From the NCBI GenBank assembly GCA_964417875.1, contig CAYQJU010000003.1, positions 42,068 through 106,067 of the forward strand: 64,000 nt of DNA, read 5' to 3'. Both the position numbers and the translations under genes were made by a program. The notes beneath the pieces are model-generated. The model did not search any database. It was not told the DNA's origin and worked only from the letters and a program-made list of their open reading frames with translations. The first letter of the stretch is position 1. The number at the start of each line of letters is the position of its first letter. Origin of the DNA: ZC4RG30 sp964417875 (GTDB taxonomy: Bacteria > Pseudomonadota > Gammaproteobacteria > Steroidobacterales > Steroidobacteraceae). Shown piece after piece: positions 52,464 to 59,870 of this stretch.

Positions 52464-54563
52464 TCAGAACCGGTAGCGCAGACCCACCTCGAAGCTGCGC
52501 TCCGGGCCCACATACACGCCCTGGCGCAGGCTTGCGATGTAGCGCTTGTCGGTGAGGTTCTTCACCGTGGCACCCAGTTCCAGTTGCTCGCTCACGCCAT
52601 GGGTGAGGCTCAGGTCCGCCAGCACATGACTGCCGATGCGGCCGGTGAAGAACCCGGAGGTGTTCTCGGCAAGCGCCGTGGTGTTCAGCACGTCGGTGTA
52701 CTGCGCGCCGGTGTGGTGCAGGCTCAGCGCGCCGCGGAAGTTGCCCAGCGCGTAATCCAGTGTCAGGTTTGCCAGCCACTCCGGCGTGTAGGGCACGCGG
52801 TTGCCGTCCGGCGTGGTCACTGTGCCGGTGCTGCTGAGGCGATCACCGTTGAACTCGGCGTCCGGAATCCACGTGAAGTTGCCGGCAAGGCCGAAGCCGC
52901 CGCCCAGCTGCATCGAGACGCCGGCCTCCACGCCCTGGTGCAGGGTCTTGCCGCCGTTGGTGACCTGGAACTGGCTGTTGCTGTTGGCCGGGATGATCTG
53001 GTTGTCGAAGTCCATGCGGAACGCGGTGAGCTCGTAGCGCAGGCTGCCTGCGCCGCCACGCAGGCCGGCCTCGATGTTCAGCGAGCGCTCGGCTTCCAGT
53101 TCCTGGTCCTCCAGGCCGTTGAGCGAGTCGCCGTTGAGCGCCGGCGAGAACGCCTTGTAGGCATTGGCGAACGCCTGTAGATCCGAATCGAAGTTCCAGG
53201 TGATGCCGACGCCGGGCATCAGCTCGGTATTGGAGGAGCTGGCGCGGTTGTCCTGGGCGAGACGGTGATCGTGGCGGCGCTGTTCATAGACTTCCGCGCG
53301 CAGCCCGGCGGTGAGCGCGAGCCGCGGGGATACGATGAAGCGGTTCTGGGCATACAGCGCCCAGCTGTCGGCCGAGTCGGTGATATCGCGGTTCAGCGGA
53401 CCGGTGCGCGGCGTGGCTCGGGTGGCGGCGACCGTGATGTCGTGCATCTCCTCGGACATGTAGCGCAACCCCAGTTCCGCCTCGTTGGCGAAGCCGAAGC
53501 TGTCGTGTGCGAGATTCAGCCGGCTGTCAAAGCCGACGCGCTCGAAGCTGCGGTTGTTGCCGTTGACATTGTCCGTGTACACCCAGGTGCCGGCCGCGGC
53601 CGAGGCGCCATTGTTGGTGCCATAGCGCCAGTAGTCGCGATACATCTCACTGCCGAACAGCACGGTGTTGAGCCGCGCATTGGCGTTGATGGTCCATTCG
53701 TGGTTCAGGTCCAGCGAGCGACGGCCGGTGAGAAACCAGTCATCCGGCGCCGGGTTGTGCTTTGCGCCGGACCAGTACTCGCCGAGGAACAGGCCGCGGT
53801 AGGAGATGTTCGCGTCGTTCTCGTAGTCGGTGTACTTCAGGCCCACGCGCTGGCTGGCACCGATGGCCATGCCGGCCTTGAGCATGACGTCGGTCATCGT
53901 GTAGCCCTTGTCCATGAAGCCGTCGCTTTCGGCACGCGTGACAAAGACTCCGAAGGTGGAATCGCGCGCGGCATTGCTGCCGCCCGCCTGCAGGCTGTAC
54001 TCGCGGCTCTGGAACGAACCGGCGCGCACGCCCAGCGCAACGCCATCCTGTGGCTGGCGGGTGACGTAGTTGATCACGCCGCCGATGGTGCTCGGCCCGT
54101 AACGCAGCGAGCCGGCGCCGCGCAGCACCTCGATGCCCTCCATTCGCTGGATGCGCGGGTTGTAGTAGCGACCATTGCCCACGAAGAGGCCCGGCGCCAC
54201 CGGCACGCCATCTTCCAGGATCAATGTCTTGTAGTCGGCCGAGCTCAGGCCCCGGATGCCGATGTTGCCGACGATGGCTGTCTCTTCCTCCGGCTTGATG
54301 GCCACGCCCGGCACGCCGCGAAGTGCCTCCTCGGTGGAGCGGGGCTGGCGCAGGGCCAGCTCCTCGGCCGTCACCACCGTCAGCGCGCCCGGCTGGCGGG
54401 CGGCGGCATCGGGGGTCTCGCCGATCACCAGGATGGAGGGCAGCACCCCCGGGGACGCGTCTTCCGGGGTGGCGGCGTGGGCGGGAAGCGCGATGGTCGC
54501 AACAGCAGCGGCGCAGCCGCGCAACAGGCTGGCGCGCACTGAGGTGGACACGGGGACAGTCAT
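52464..54563 (-). CDS. TonB-dependent receptor, FecA/siderophore type
   Basis: Outer-membrane receptor of 699 residues: signal peptide (about 10-31), plug domain with GNIGIRGLSSADYKTLILED and GIEVLRGAGSLRYGPSTIGG, INYVTRQP, and a 22-strand barrel ending in the aromatic C-terminus VGLRYRF. The plug motif is of the FecA (ferric citrate) group. No N-terminal signalling (STN) extension is seen. I chose the ATG at 54563; a longer frame from 54626 overlaps the promoter. It lies 132 bases downstream of norR on the same strand with its own sigma-70-like promoter. Confidence 0.88.
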   Translation of the reverse strand: MTVPVSTSVRASLLRGCAAAVATIALPAHAATPEDASPGVLPSILVIGETPDAAARQPGALTVVTAEELALRQPRSTEEALRGVPGVAIKPEEETAIVGNIGIRGLSSADYKTLILEDGVPVAPGLFVGNGRYYNPRIQRMEGIEVLRGAGSLRYGPSTIGGVINYVTRQPQDGVALGVRAGSFQSREYSLQAGGSNAARDSTFGVFVTRAESDGFMDKGYTMTDVMLKAGMAIGASQRVGLKYTDYENDANISYRGLFLGEYWSGAKHNPAPDDWFLTGRRSLDLNHEWTINANARLNTVLFGSEMYRDYWRYGTNNGASAAAGTWVYTDNVNGNNRSFERVGFDSRLNLAHDSFGFANEAELGLRYMSEEMHDITVAATRATPRTGPLNRDITDSADSWALYAQNRFIVSPRLALTAGLRAEVYEQRRHDHRLAQDNRASSSNTELMPGVGITWNFDSDLQAFANAYKAFSPALNGDSLNGLEDQELEAERSLNIEAGLRGGAGSLRYELTAFRMDFDNQIIPANSNSQFQVTNGGKTLHQGVEAGVSMQLGGGFGLAGNFTWIPDAEFNGDRLSSTGTVTTPDGNRVPYTPEWLANLTLDYALGNFRGALSLHHTGAQYTDVLNTTALAENTSGFFTGRIGSHVLADLSLTHGVSEQLELGATVKNLTDKRYIASLRQGVYVGPERSFEVGLRYRF

Positions 54564-54597
54564 GGGGTGGGCCTTGTTGGTGTTCGAATTGGCCGGA

Positions 54598-54626
54598 ATC
54601 GTAGTGTTAATGAGTCCTGTTCGCAA
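54598..54626 (-). promoter_or_regulatory. sigma-70-type promoter of the TonB-receptor gene
   Basis: On the minus strand TTGCGA (-35, 54621-54626), a 17-base spacer and TACGAT (-10, 54598-54603), ending 34 bases before the ATG. Four of six bases match consensus in each box. Confidence 0.5.
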
Positions 54627-54695
54627 TAAGGGGTGGCGGCCTTTCTACCGGGCCGCCCGACGCCTCAGAAGACCGTCTGCCTGCATGCCGGCGCT

Positions 54696-56363
54696 TCAGC
54701 GTTTCGGCTGGATCCGCCTGGCAGTGCTGCGTTCGGGCCTCAACCCCATCCGCTTCACCATGCGGTGGAAGTTTCCCCGATCGATGCCCAGCGAGGCCGC
54801 CGTGGCCGACAGGTTGCCCTTGTGGCTGCGCAGGCGGCGGCGGATCAGCTCGCGGCGGAAGTGTTCCAGGGCTTCATTCAGTGTGACTTCCACGCCCGGC
54901 TCGTTGCGGCCCGCGACGATCGGTTCTTCACGTGGCGCCACGCCAGCTTCCGCGCCCAGATGCCGGGGCGTGAGTTCAATGACCCGGTCGCGGCGATGCT
55001 TCTCGCCCAGTGCCCGCACCACCGCGCGCGAGATGGAATGTTCGAGTTCGCGCACATTGCCGGGCCAGGGCTGCTGCTGCAGCCAGGTGGTGGCATCGCG
55101 GGACAGGCGCAGTCCGCGCAGTCCGAACTTGCGCTCGCAGCGCTGCAGGAAATGGCCGGCCAGCTGGGTGAGGTCGCCTTCGCGCTGGCGCAGCGGCGGC
55201 ACATTGAGCGGATACACGCTGAGGCGGTGGTACAGGTCGGCGCGGAAGCGCTGGGCGCGGACTTCCTCGGCCAGGTCGCGGTTGGTGACGGCGATCACGC
55301 GCACATCCACATGGTGCGTGCGGTCGCTGCCGACGCGCTGGATCTCGCCGCTTTGCAGGACCCGCAGCAGCTTGGCCTGCAGCAGCAGCGGCAGCTCGCC
55401 GATCTCATCCAGCAGCAGCGTGCCCTGGTGGGCGAGTTCGAAGCGGCCGGCGCGATCCTTCGTGGCGCCGGTGAAGGAACCGGCCACATGGCCGAACAGT
55501 TCGCTCTCGGCGATCGATTCGGGCAGCGCGGCACAGTTGACCTGCACCATCGGCTGCTGCGCGCGCGGGGAATGCAGGTGGATGTAGCGGGCCACCAGTT
55601 CCTTGCCGGTGCCGGTCTCGCCCTGCACCAGCACGGGCAGGCCGGCGCGGCCCACCACTTCGGCTTCATGTCGCAGGCGCTGCATCTGCGGGCTGTCGCC
55701 GAGCAGTTCGGATTCAGGTGTGGGCGCCAGCCAGGACTGCTGCACGAGCTGGTGGCGCTGCAGGTCTGATTCGAGCGCGGCGATCAGTTCGGCGGCACGG
55801 ATGCTGGCGGCAATCACCGCGATGAATGTCTCGAGCAGCTTCAGGTCGACATGATCGAAGGTGCCGGCGACGCTGGCGTCCATGGTGACCACGCCCCAGG
55901 TGCGCCCGTCCACATGCAGGGGCGCGCCCATGCAGTCGTGCACATAAAGATGGGAGCCGACGCCATCGAACAGGCCGTCGTAGGGATCCGGTGCGGCAAG
56001 GTCGGCGGGAAAACGCACGATGCCGCGGCTCTGCACCAGCTCTTCGAGCCGCACCTGTTCCGGCAGGTGGAAGCGTCGACCGAGCGTGTCGGGATTCAGG
56101 CCGCGCACGGCGCGCGGGATCAGCGTGTCGCCGTTCAACTGCAGGATGGCGCAGGCATCGCAGGGGAAGGTGCTCATCAGCCCTTCGAGCAACCGCTGGT
56201 AGCGGGCCCGTGGCGGCAGGTCACGCGTCAGGTCAGCAACGATCTGCGACAGTGCTGCCAGCGCTTCGGTGTCGGCCAAGTCTCCCCCTTTTCGTTGTCG
56301 ACCGGACAACATTCCGTCGTGCCGGACGCGCACCAAAAACTGTTGGGCAACAGCAGGATGCAT
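54696..56363 (-). CDS. norR: nitric-oxide-responsive sigma-54 activator NorR
   Basis: Bacterial enhancer-binding protein of 555 residues. The GAF domain (about 35-195) carries the NorR signature IVRFPADLAAPDPYDGLFDG and YVHDCMGAPL; Asp129, His142 and Cys144 align with residues proposed to bind the NO-sensing non-haem iron in E. coli NorR. The AAA+ domain has Walker A GETGTGKE (248-255), the sigma-54 contact loop as GSFTGA (295-300; usually GAFTGA), Walker B LLLDEIGE and RVGSDRTHHVDVRVIAVTNR. A C-terminal Fis-type HTH follows (LSATAASLGIDRGNFHRMVK). The ATG at 56363 has GAGGA 6 bases upstream; an ATG at 56312 is the alternative. It is divergent from nirK. Confidence 0.94.
   Translation of the reverse strand: MHPAVAQQFLVRVRHDGMLSGRQRKGGDLADTEALAALSQIVADLTRDLPPRARYQRLLEGLMSTFPCDACAILQLNGDTLIPRAVRGLNPDTLGRRFHLPEQVRLEELVQSRGIVRFPADLAAPDPYDGLFDGVGSHLYVHDCMGAPLHVDGRTWGVVTMDASVAGTFDHVDLKLLETFIAVIAASIRAAELIAALESDLQRHQLVQQSWLAPTPESELLGDSPQMQRLRHEAEVVGRAGLPVLVQGETGTGKELVARYIHLHSPRAQQPMVQVNCAALPESIAESELFGHVAGSFTGATKDRAGRFELAHQGTLLLDEIGELPLLLQAKLLRVLQSGEIQRVGSDRTHHVDVRVIAVTNRDLAEEVRAQRFRADLYHRLSVYPLNVPPLRQREGDLTQLAGHFLQRCERKFGLRGLRLSRDATTWLQQQPWPGNVRELEHSISRAVVRALGEKHRRDRVIELTPRHLGAEAGVAPREEPIVAGRNEPGVEVTLNEALEHFRRELIRRRLRSHKGNLSATAASLGIDRGNFHRMVKRMGLRPERSTARRIQPKR
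56295..56309. promoter_or_regulatory. NorR-type site (GT-N7-AC) inside the norR 5' coding region
   Basis: TTGTCGACCGGACAA, a near-perfect palindrome fitting GT-N7-AC. It lies within the first norR codons (or just after the start if ATG 56312 is used). It could serve autoregulation or be an additional distant enhancer for nirK. Confidence 0.5.
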
Positions 56364-56422
56364 TTAGTTCCTCACGTCTGTCGAGCATCCGCTGGCGGTC
56401 GCAAGTCAACCAGCAGACGGCG

Positions 56423-56437
56423 TTGTGCGACGGACGA
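56423..56437. promoter_or_regulatory. NorR-type enhancer site 1
   Basis: TTGTGCGACGGACGA fits GT-N7-AC, with a less symmetric right arm than the other sites. Its centre is about 93 bases upstream of the -24 element of the nirK promoter. Confidence 0.55.
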
Positions 56438-56441
56438 CAGA

Positions 56442-56456
56442 TTGTGCCCGGGACAA
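56442..56456. promoter_or_regulatory. NorR-type enhancer site 2
   Basis: TTGTGCCCGGGACAA fits GT-N7-AC with symmetric TTGT/ACAA arms, 19 bases (centre to centre) from site 1. Confidence 0.65.
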
Positions 56457-56466
56457 CGCGACCTGT

Positions 56467-56481
56467 GTGTCTTCCGGACAC
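56467..56481. promoter_or_regulatory. NorR-type enhancer site 3
   Basis: GTGTCTTCCGGACAC fits GT-N7-AC with perfect GTGTC/GACAC arms, 25 bases from site 2 and about 49 bases upstream of the -24 element. Confidence 0.65.
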
Positions 56482-56522
56482 CCGGCACGCGCAACTGCTT
56501 GATTCTCAGTTTCGTGAGGTCG

Positions 56523-56538
56523 TGGCACGCGCCTTGCT
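56523..56538 (+). promoter_or_regulatory. sigma-54 (-24/-12) promoter of the nirK operon
   Basis: TGGCAC (56523-56528), 5 bases, TTGCT (56534-56538): the full TGGCAC-N5-TTGCW consensus with invariant GG and GC in place. The nirK ATG is 47 bases further on. Three GT-N7-AC sites lie upstream, as expected for an activator-dependent promoter. Confidence 0.85.
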
Positions 56539-56585
56539 TTGTGGTCTGCAGAAGCCTGCCTGGCACCAACAGAAGGAATTCCTGC

Positions 56586-57530
56586 ATGAAAAGAACGTCA
56601 CTGCCCCTGATCCTCGCCGGCGTCGCCATGCTGGCCATGACCTCGATCGGTGCGGCTGCAACCGTCGAGGTGACCATGACGGTCAAGGAGGTGGACATCG
56701 CGATCGACAATGCCGGCAACAAGCGGCGCATGTGGACCTATGACGGAACGATTCCCGGTCCGCTGGTGCGCGTGAAGCAGGGCGATCTGGTGCGCTTCAC
56801 GCTGAAGAACGATCCGGCCAATGCCAACAGCCACTCGATGGACTTCCACGCCGCCCAGGTGGACGTGCTGGATGAATTCGCCGAGGTGAAGCCGGGCGAC
56901 ACGAAGCAGTTCGAGTTCCGCGCCAACTATCCGGGGGTGTTCATCTACCACTGCGGCGCGGATGCGATGGCCGAGCACATCTCCAAGGGCATGTACGGGG
57001 TGATCATTGTTGATCCGGCCGAGGGCTACAGCGAAGCCTTCCCGAAGCCGGATCGCGAATACGTGCTGGTGCAGGGGGATCTGTTCGAACCCACCGCATC
57101 GCCCGAGGACATCACCGCCGGCAAGCGCTGGGAAGCGGCGCTGATCAACGGCAAGATTTTCCACTACGACCCGGTGCACGATCCCAACGCCAGCCTGGCG
57201 CTGGAGGCGAAGCCGGGCGAGCGCGTGCGCTTCTACTTCGTGAACGCGGCCATCAACGAAGCCTCGGCGCTGCATCCCATTGCGGGCATCTGGGACCGTG
57301 TCTGGGACAACGGTCATCCGAAGAACATCCGCTACGGTATGCAGACCGTGGAGATCGGGCCGGCACACGGAATGATCCTCGACATGGTGCCGCCAGCCGG
57401 GCGTGCCACGAACAACGCCATTGTCGATCACCGCATGAAGAACGCCATGAAGGGCGCCATCACGGTGCTGATGAACAGCGACGAGGCGGATGAGGAGAAG
57501 GGTCGCGGCGACCAGTTGATCCTGCGCTAG
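56586..57530 (+). CDS. nirK: copper-containing nitrite reductase NirK
   Basis: Periplasmic trimeric Cu enzyme reducing nitrite to NO. The product is 314 residues, with a signal peptide (about 1-24). Copper ligands by alignment to Alcaligenes NirK: type 1 His83, Cys123, His131, Met136; type 2 His88, His122, His282; catalytic Asp86 (SHSMDFHAAQ) and His230 (ALHPIAGIWDRVWD). FIYHCGADAMAEHISKGMYG is the T1 loop. The short form with HPIAGIWDRVW and without the usual GGGGLT loop resembles the Nitrosomonas-type enzyme. I chose the ATG at 56586 (AAGGA upstream); the frame is open further 5' across the promoter. First gene of a four-gene operon. Confidence 0.88.
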   Translation: MKRTSLPLILAGVAMLAMTSIGAAATVEVTMTVKEVDIAIDNAGNKRRMWTYDGTIPGPLVRVKQGDLVRFTLKNDPANANSHSMDFHAAQVDVLDEFAEVKPGDTKQFEFRANYPGVFIYHCGADAMAEHISKGMYGVIIVDPAEGYSEAFPKPDREYVLVQGDLFEPTASPEDITAGKRWEAALINGKIFHYDPVHDPNASLALEAKPGERVRFYFVNAAINEASALHPIAGIWDRVWDNGHPKNIRYGMQTVEIGPAHGMILDMVPPAGRATNNAIVDHRMKNAMKGAITVLMNSDEADEEKGRGDQLILR

Positions 57531-57549
57531 CAGCCGCAAGGAGTGGACG

Positions 57550-58239
57550 ATGAAGAAGACCAGATCTGTCCTGAAGGCATTGGCATGTGCGGCGACCCTG
57601 GTGCTGGGCGTGCCGGCGGGTGCCGCCGGCGCCCAGGCGGCCTGCGGCAGCTGTCATGCGCTGACAAAGCCGGATTTCGCGAAGACCGGCATCAAGGAGC
57701 GGCTGGAGCGCAAGGCTCCGCCGCTCTGGTACGCGGGCAACAAGTATCGCGATGGCTGGCTGGCGCAGTGGTTGCAGGCTCCGACCCGCATCCTGCCGGC
57801 CGGCTATTTCCCGAATGCCGCGATCCGCAACACGCCGGAAGGAGATGTGCCGGATCCGGACAAGCTCCACCAGCATGCAGCGCTTTCCGGGACCGAAGCC
57901 GCGGCCATCGCGGCGGAACTGATGGCACTGAAACCGCATGACGCGCTGATTGCCGCGGTCGAGTACGAACCCGGCACGGTGGCGCAGCGCATGGGCGCCA
58001 TGGACTTCAGCAAGTTCAAGGGATGCCAGGCCTGCCACCAGGACGCGCCTGACAAGGGCGGGCTTTCCGGTCCGCAGATGTACACGGCCTGGCAGCGGTT
58101 GCAGCCGGAATACATCGTCTCGTTCATCAAGGATCCAAGCGCCTGGGATGCGAACACCATCATGCCGCGCATGGAGATGAACGATGCGGCCATCCACAAG
58201 CTGGCCGACTATCTGAAGCTGATCGGAGACGCACCATGA
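57550..58239 (+). CDS. diheme c-type cytochrome (NcgB/NcgC-like)
   Basis: Periplasmic cytochrome of 229 residues with signal peptide (about 1-30) and two haem-binding motifs: CGSCH (Cys32-His36) and CQACH (Cys159-His163). Between and after them are cytochrome-c-like helices (YRDGWLAQWLQAPTRILPAG, QPEYIVSFIKDPSAWDANTI) and a probable axial Met in IMPRMEMND. AAGGAG precedes the ATG; 19 bases after nirK. In the Nitrosomonas nirK cluster two c-type cytochromes occupy equivalent places. The likely role is electron transfer to or from NirK and the multicopper oxidase. The stop overlaps the next ATG. Confidence 0.87.
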   Translation: MKKTRSVLKALACAATLVLGVPAGAAGAQAACGSCHALTKPDFAKTGIKERLERKAPPLWYAGNKYRDGWLAQWLQAPTRILPAGYFPNAAIRNTPEGDVPDPDKLHQHAALSGTEAAAIAAELMALKPHDALIAAVEYEPGTVAQRMGAMDFSKFKGCQACHQDAPDKGGLSGPQMYTAWQRLQPEYIVSFIKDPSAWDANTIMPRMEMNDAAIHKLADYLKLIGDAP

Positions 58240-58589
58240 GAGGACTTGCATGCCTGTTGGTGGGGTTGCTGGCGTTCGGCGCCGCGGCGGCTTCCGCCGC
58301 TGATTCCGGCGCCGACCTCTACCGCATGTACTGCGCGCAGTGCCATGGCTCGAAGGGCGACGGACGCGGCGTGAATGCGAAGTCCATGGACGTGCTGCCG
58401 CGCTCCCACATCGATCCGGTGGAGATGGGCGCGCGCCAGGACGCGGATCTGACCAAGGTGATCCGCGAGGGCGGCAAGTCCATCAACAAGTCGGTGCTCA
58501 TGCCTTCATGGGGCGCCAATCTGGACGCCGAACAGATCGAAACCCTGGTGCGCTACCTGCGCACACTCTGCTGCGAGAGGAAGCCATGA
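58236..58589 (+). CDS. monoheme c-type cytochrome (NcgC/NcgB-like)
   Basis: Class I cytochrome c of 117 residues with signal peptide (about 1-21), haem motif CAQCH (Cys33-His37) in LYRMYCAQCHGSKGDGRGVN, and probable axial Met in VLMPSWGANLDAEQIETLV. The ATG overlaps the preceding stop (ATGA) and its stop overlaps the next ATG, so translation is coupled through the operon. Confidence 0.88.
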   Translation: MRGLACLLVGLLAFGAAAASAADSGADLYRMYCAQCHGSKGDGRGVNAKSMDVLPRSHIDPVEMGARQDADLTKVIREGGKSINKSVLMPSWGANLDAEQIETLVRYLRTLCCERKP

Positions 58590-59620
58590 GCCGTGCCGCG
58601 ACCTTGACGCTGTTGTGCGCGCTGCTGGGCTGCGCGGTGGCGCAGGCCGGGGTGCGCAAGTTCGAGATGACCATCGAGGAGGTCGAACTGGAAGTCGCAC
58701 CGGGCTTCAAGGCGAAGGTCTGGGCCTTCAACGGGCAGGTTCCAGGGCCCCTGTTCGTCGTCGACGAGGGTGACGAGGTAGAAGTCACCGTGCACAACCT
58801 CACCACGCTCAACCACACCATCCACTGGCATGGGGTATACCAGACCCGCACATGGCAATCCGACGGCGTGCCGCATGTCACGCAGCCGCCGATCGAGCCC
58901 GGCGAGAGCTTCACCTATCGCTTCGTGGCGGATCGTGTCGGCAGCCTCTGGTACCACTGCCATGTGAATGTCTCCGAGCACCTGGGATTGCGCGGCATGT
59001 GGGGCCCGCTGATCGTGCGACCGAAAGGTCCGGAGGGCATGAACCCGCTGGAGCGCGAGGTGACCCGCGATGCCGTGCTGATGTTCTCCGGCTGGAACAG
59101 CGCCGTGGCCCAGACCTATGGCGAGGGCGGCAAGCCGGGCGAGGTGCTCGACTACTTCTCCATCAATGCCAGATCCTTCCCGATGACGCAGCCGCTGCGC
59201 GTCAAGGAAGGCGACGTACTGCGCCTGCGGCTGTATGCCGCCACGATCCCGGTGTCCTTCCACCTGCATGGCCACGACATGCTGGTGACGCACAAGGATG
59301 GCCTGCCGCTGGACTCCCCCTACGGCGCCGATACCGTGGCGATGGGGCCGGGCGAACGCTACGACGTGATCGTGAGGATGAACAATCCCGGGCTGTGGAT
59401 GACGCACGACCACATCGAGCACCACACCACCAACAAGGGCCAGGACATGGGCGGGTCGATGCTCGTGGTCGAGTACGAAGGCATCGAGCCGGAGGAGTTC
59501 TATTACAACCACCACAGTTCCACCGAGCCTTATGACCCTGACTTCTACATGAGCGAGAGCCTGAAGAAGGGGCCCGGCCTGCATGACATCGAAGTGCACA
59601 AGGGAAGGCCGCTGGACTGA
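58586..59620 (+). CDS. two-domain multicopper oxidase (NcgA/McoN-like)
   Basis: Periplasmic blue copper oxidase of 344 residues, signal peptide about 1-21. Domain 1 carries IHWHGVYQ (His80, His82) and the combined motif WYHCHVNVSEHLGLRGMWG (His124, Cys125, His126, His132, Met138), so the type 1 copper is in domain 1. Domain 2 has FHLHGHDM (His226, His228) and MTHDHIEHH (His274, His276) for the trinuclear centre at the trimer interface. This is the two-domain type known from Nitrosomonas europaea, where it belongs to the nirK cluster. The ATG at 58586 overlaps the cytochrome stop; the same frame is open upstream without coding meaning. Confidence 0.87.
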   Translation: MSRAATLTLLCALLGCAVAQAGVRKFEMTIEEVELEVAPGFKAKVWAFNGQVPGPLFVVDEGDEVEVTVHNLTTLNHTIHWHGVYQTRTWQSDGVPHVTQPPIEPGESFTYRFVADRVGSLWYHCHVNVSEHLGLRGMWGPLIVRPKGPEGMNPLEREVTRDAVLMFSGWNSAVAQTYGEGGKPGEVLDYFSINARSFPMTQPLRVKEGDVLRLRLYAATIPVSFHLHGHDMLVTHKDGLPLDSPYGADTVAMGPGERYDVIVRMNNPGLWMTHDHIEHHTTNKGQDMGGSMLVVEYEGIEPEEFYYNHHSSTEPYDPDFYMSESLKKGPGLHDIEVHKGRPLD

Positions 59621-59631
59621 AGACTGCTCGC

Positions 59632-59657
59632 GTTCCGTCGCAATCCGGCGACGGAAC
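59632..59657 (+). terminator. probable terminator hairpin after the nirK operon
   Basis: Perfect 10-base arms GTTCCGTCGC and GCGACGGAAC with a 6-base loop, 11 bases after the last stop. A T6 run follows only 17 bases later, so it is not a classical intrinsic terminator; it may protect the 3' end. Confidence 0.45.
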
Positions 59658-59870
59658 AGCGAGAATGCGCCGCCTTTTTTCCGCCATCCACCGCGCCCAA
59701 ACAGGTGGTGGCTGTACTAGTGTCCGCTGCACCATCGTTGCGGCCACTCATTTGTCCGTTCATCAGCCGGCACTGACTGATCGGCAACAGCAACTCGGCT
59801 AGCCTCCCCCGGGAATCAGCGCATGGCCATGAAGCCATCGCCACGATCGACCAACACCAGGGGGACCTGA

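Noticed and set aside
54600..54630. Fur box upstream of the FecA-like gene
   Set aside because: The AT-richer stretch has too few matches to the Fur consensus; it is better read as a sigma-70 promoter.
57270..57310. Loss of the catalytic His in NirK (Ile in place of the second His of HLIGGH)
   Set aside because: Counting back from the type 2 ligand His282 shows that the catalytic residue corresponds to the first His (His230, HPIAG), which is present.
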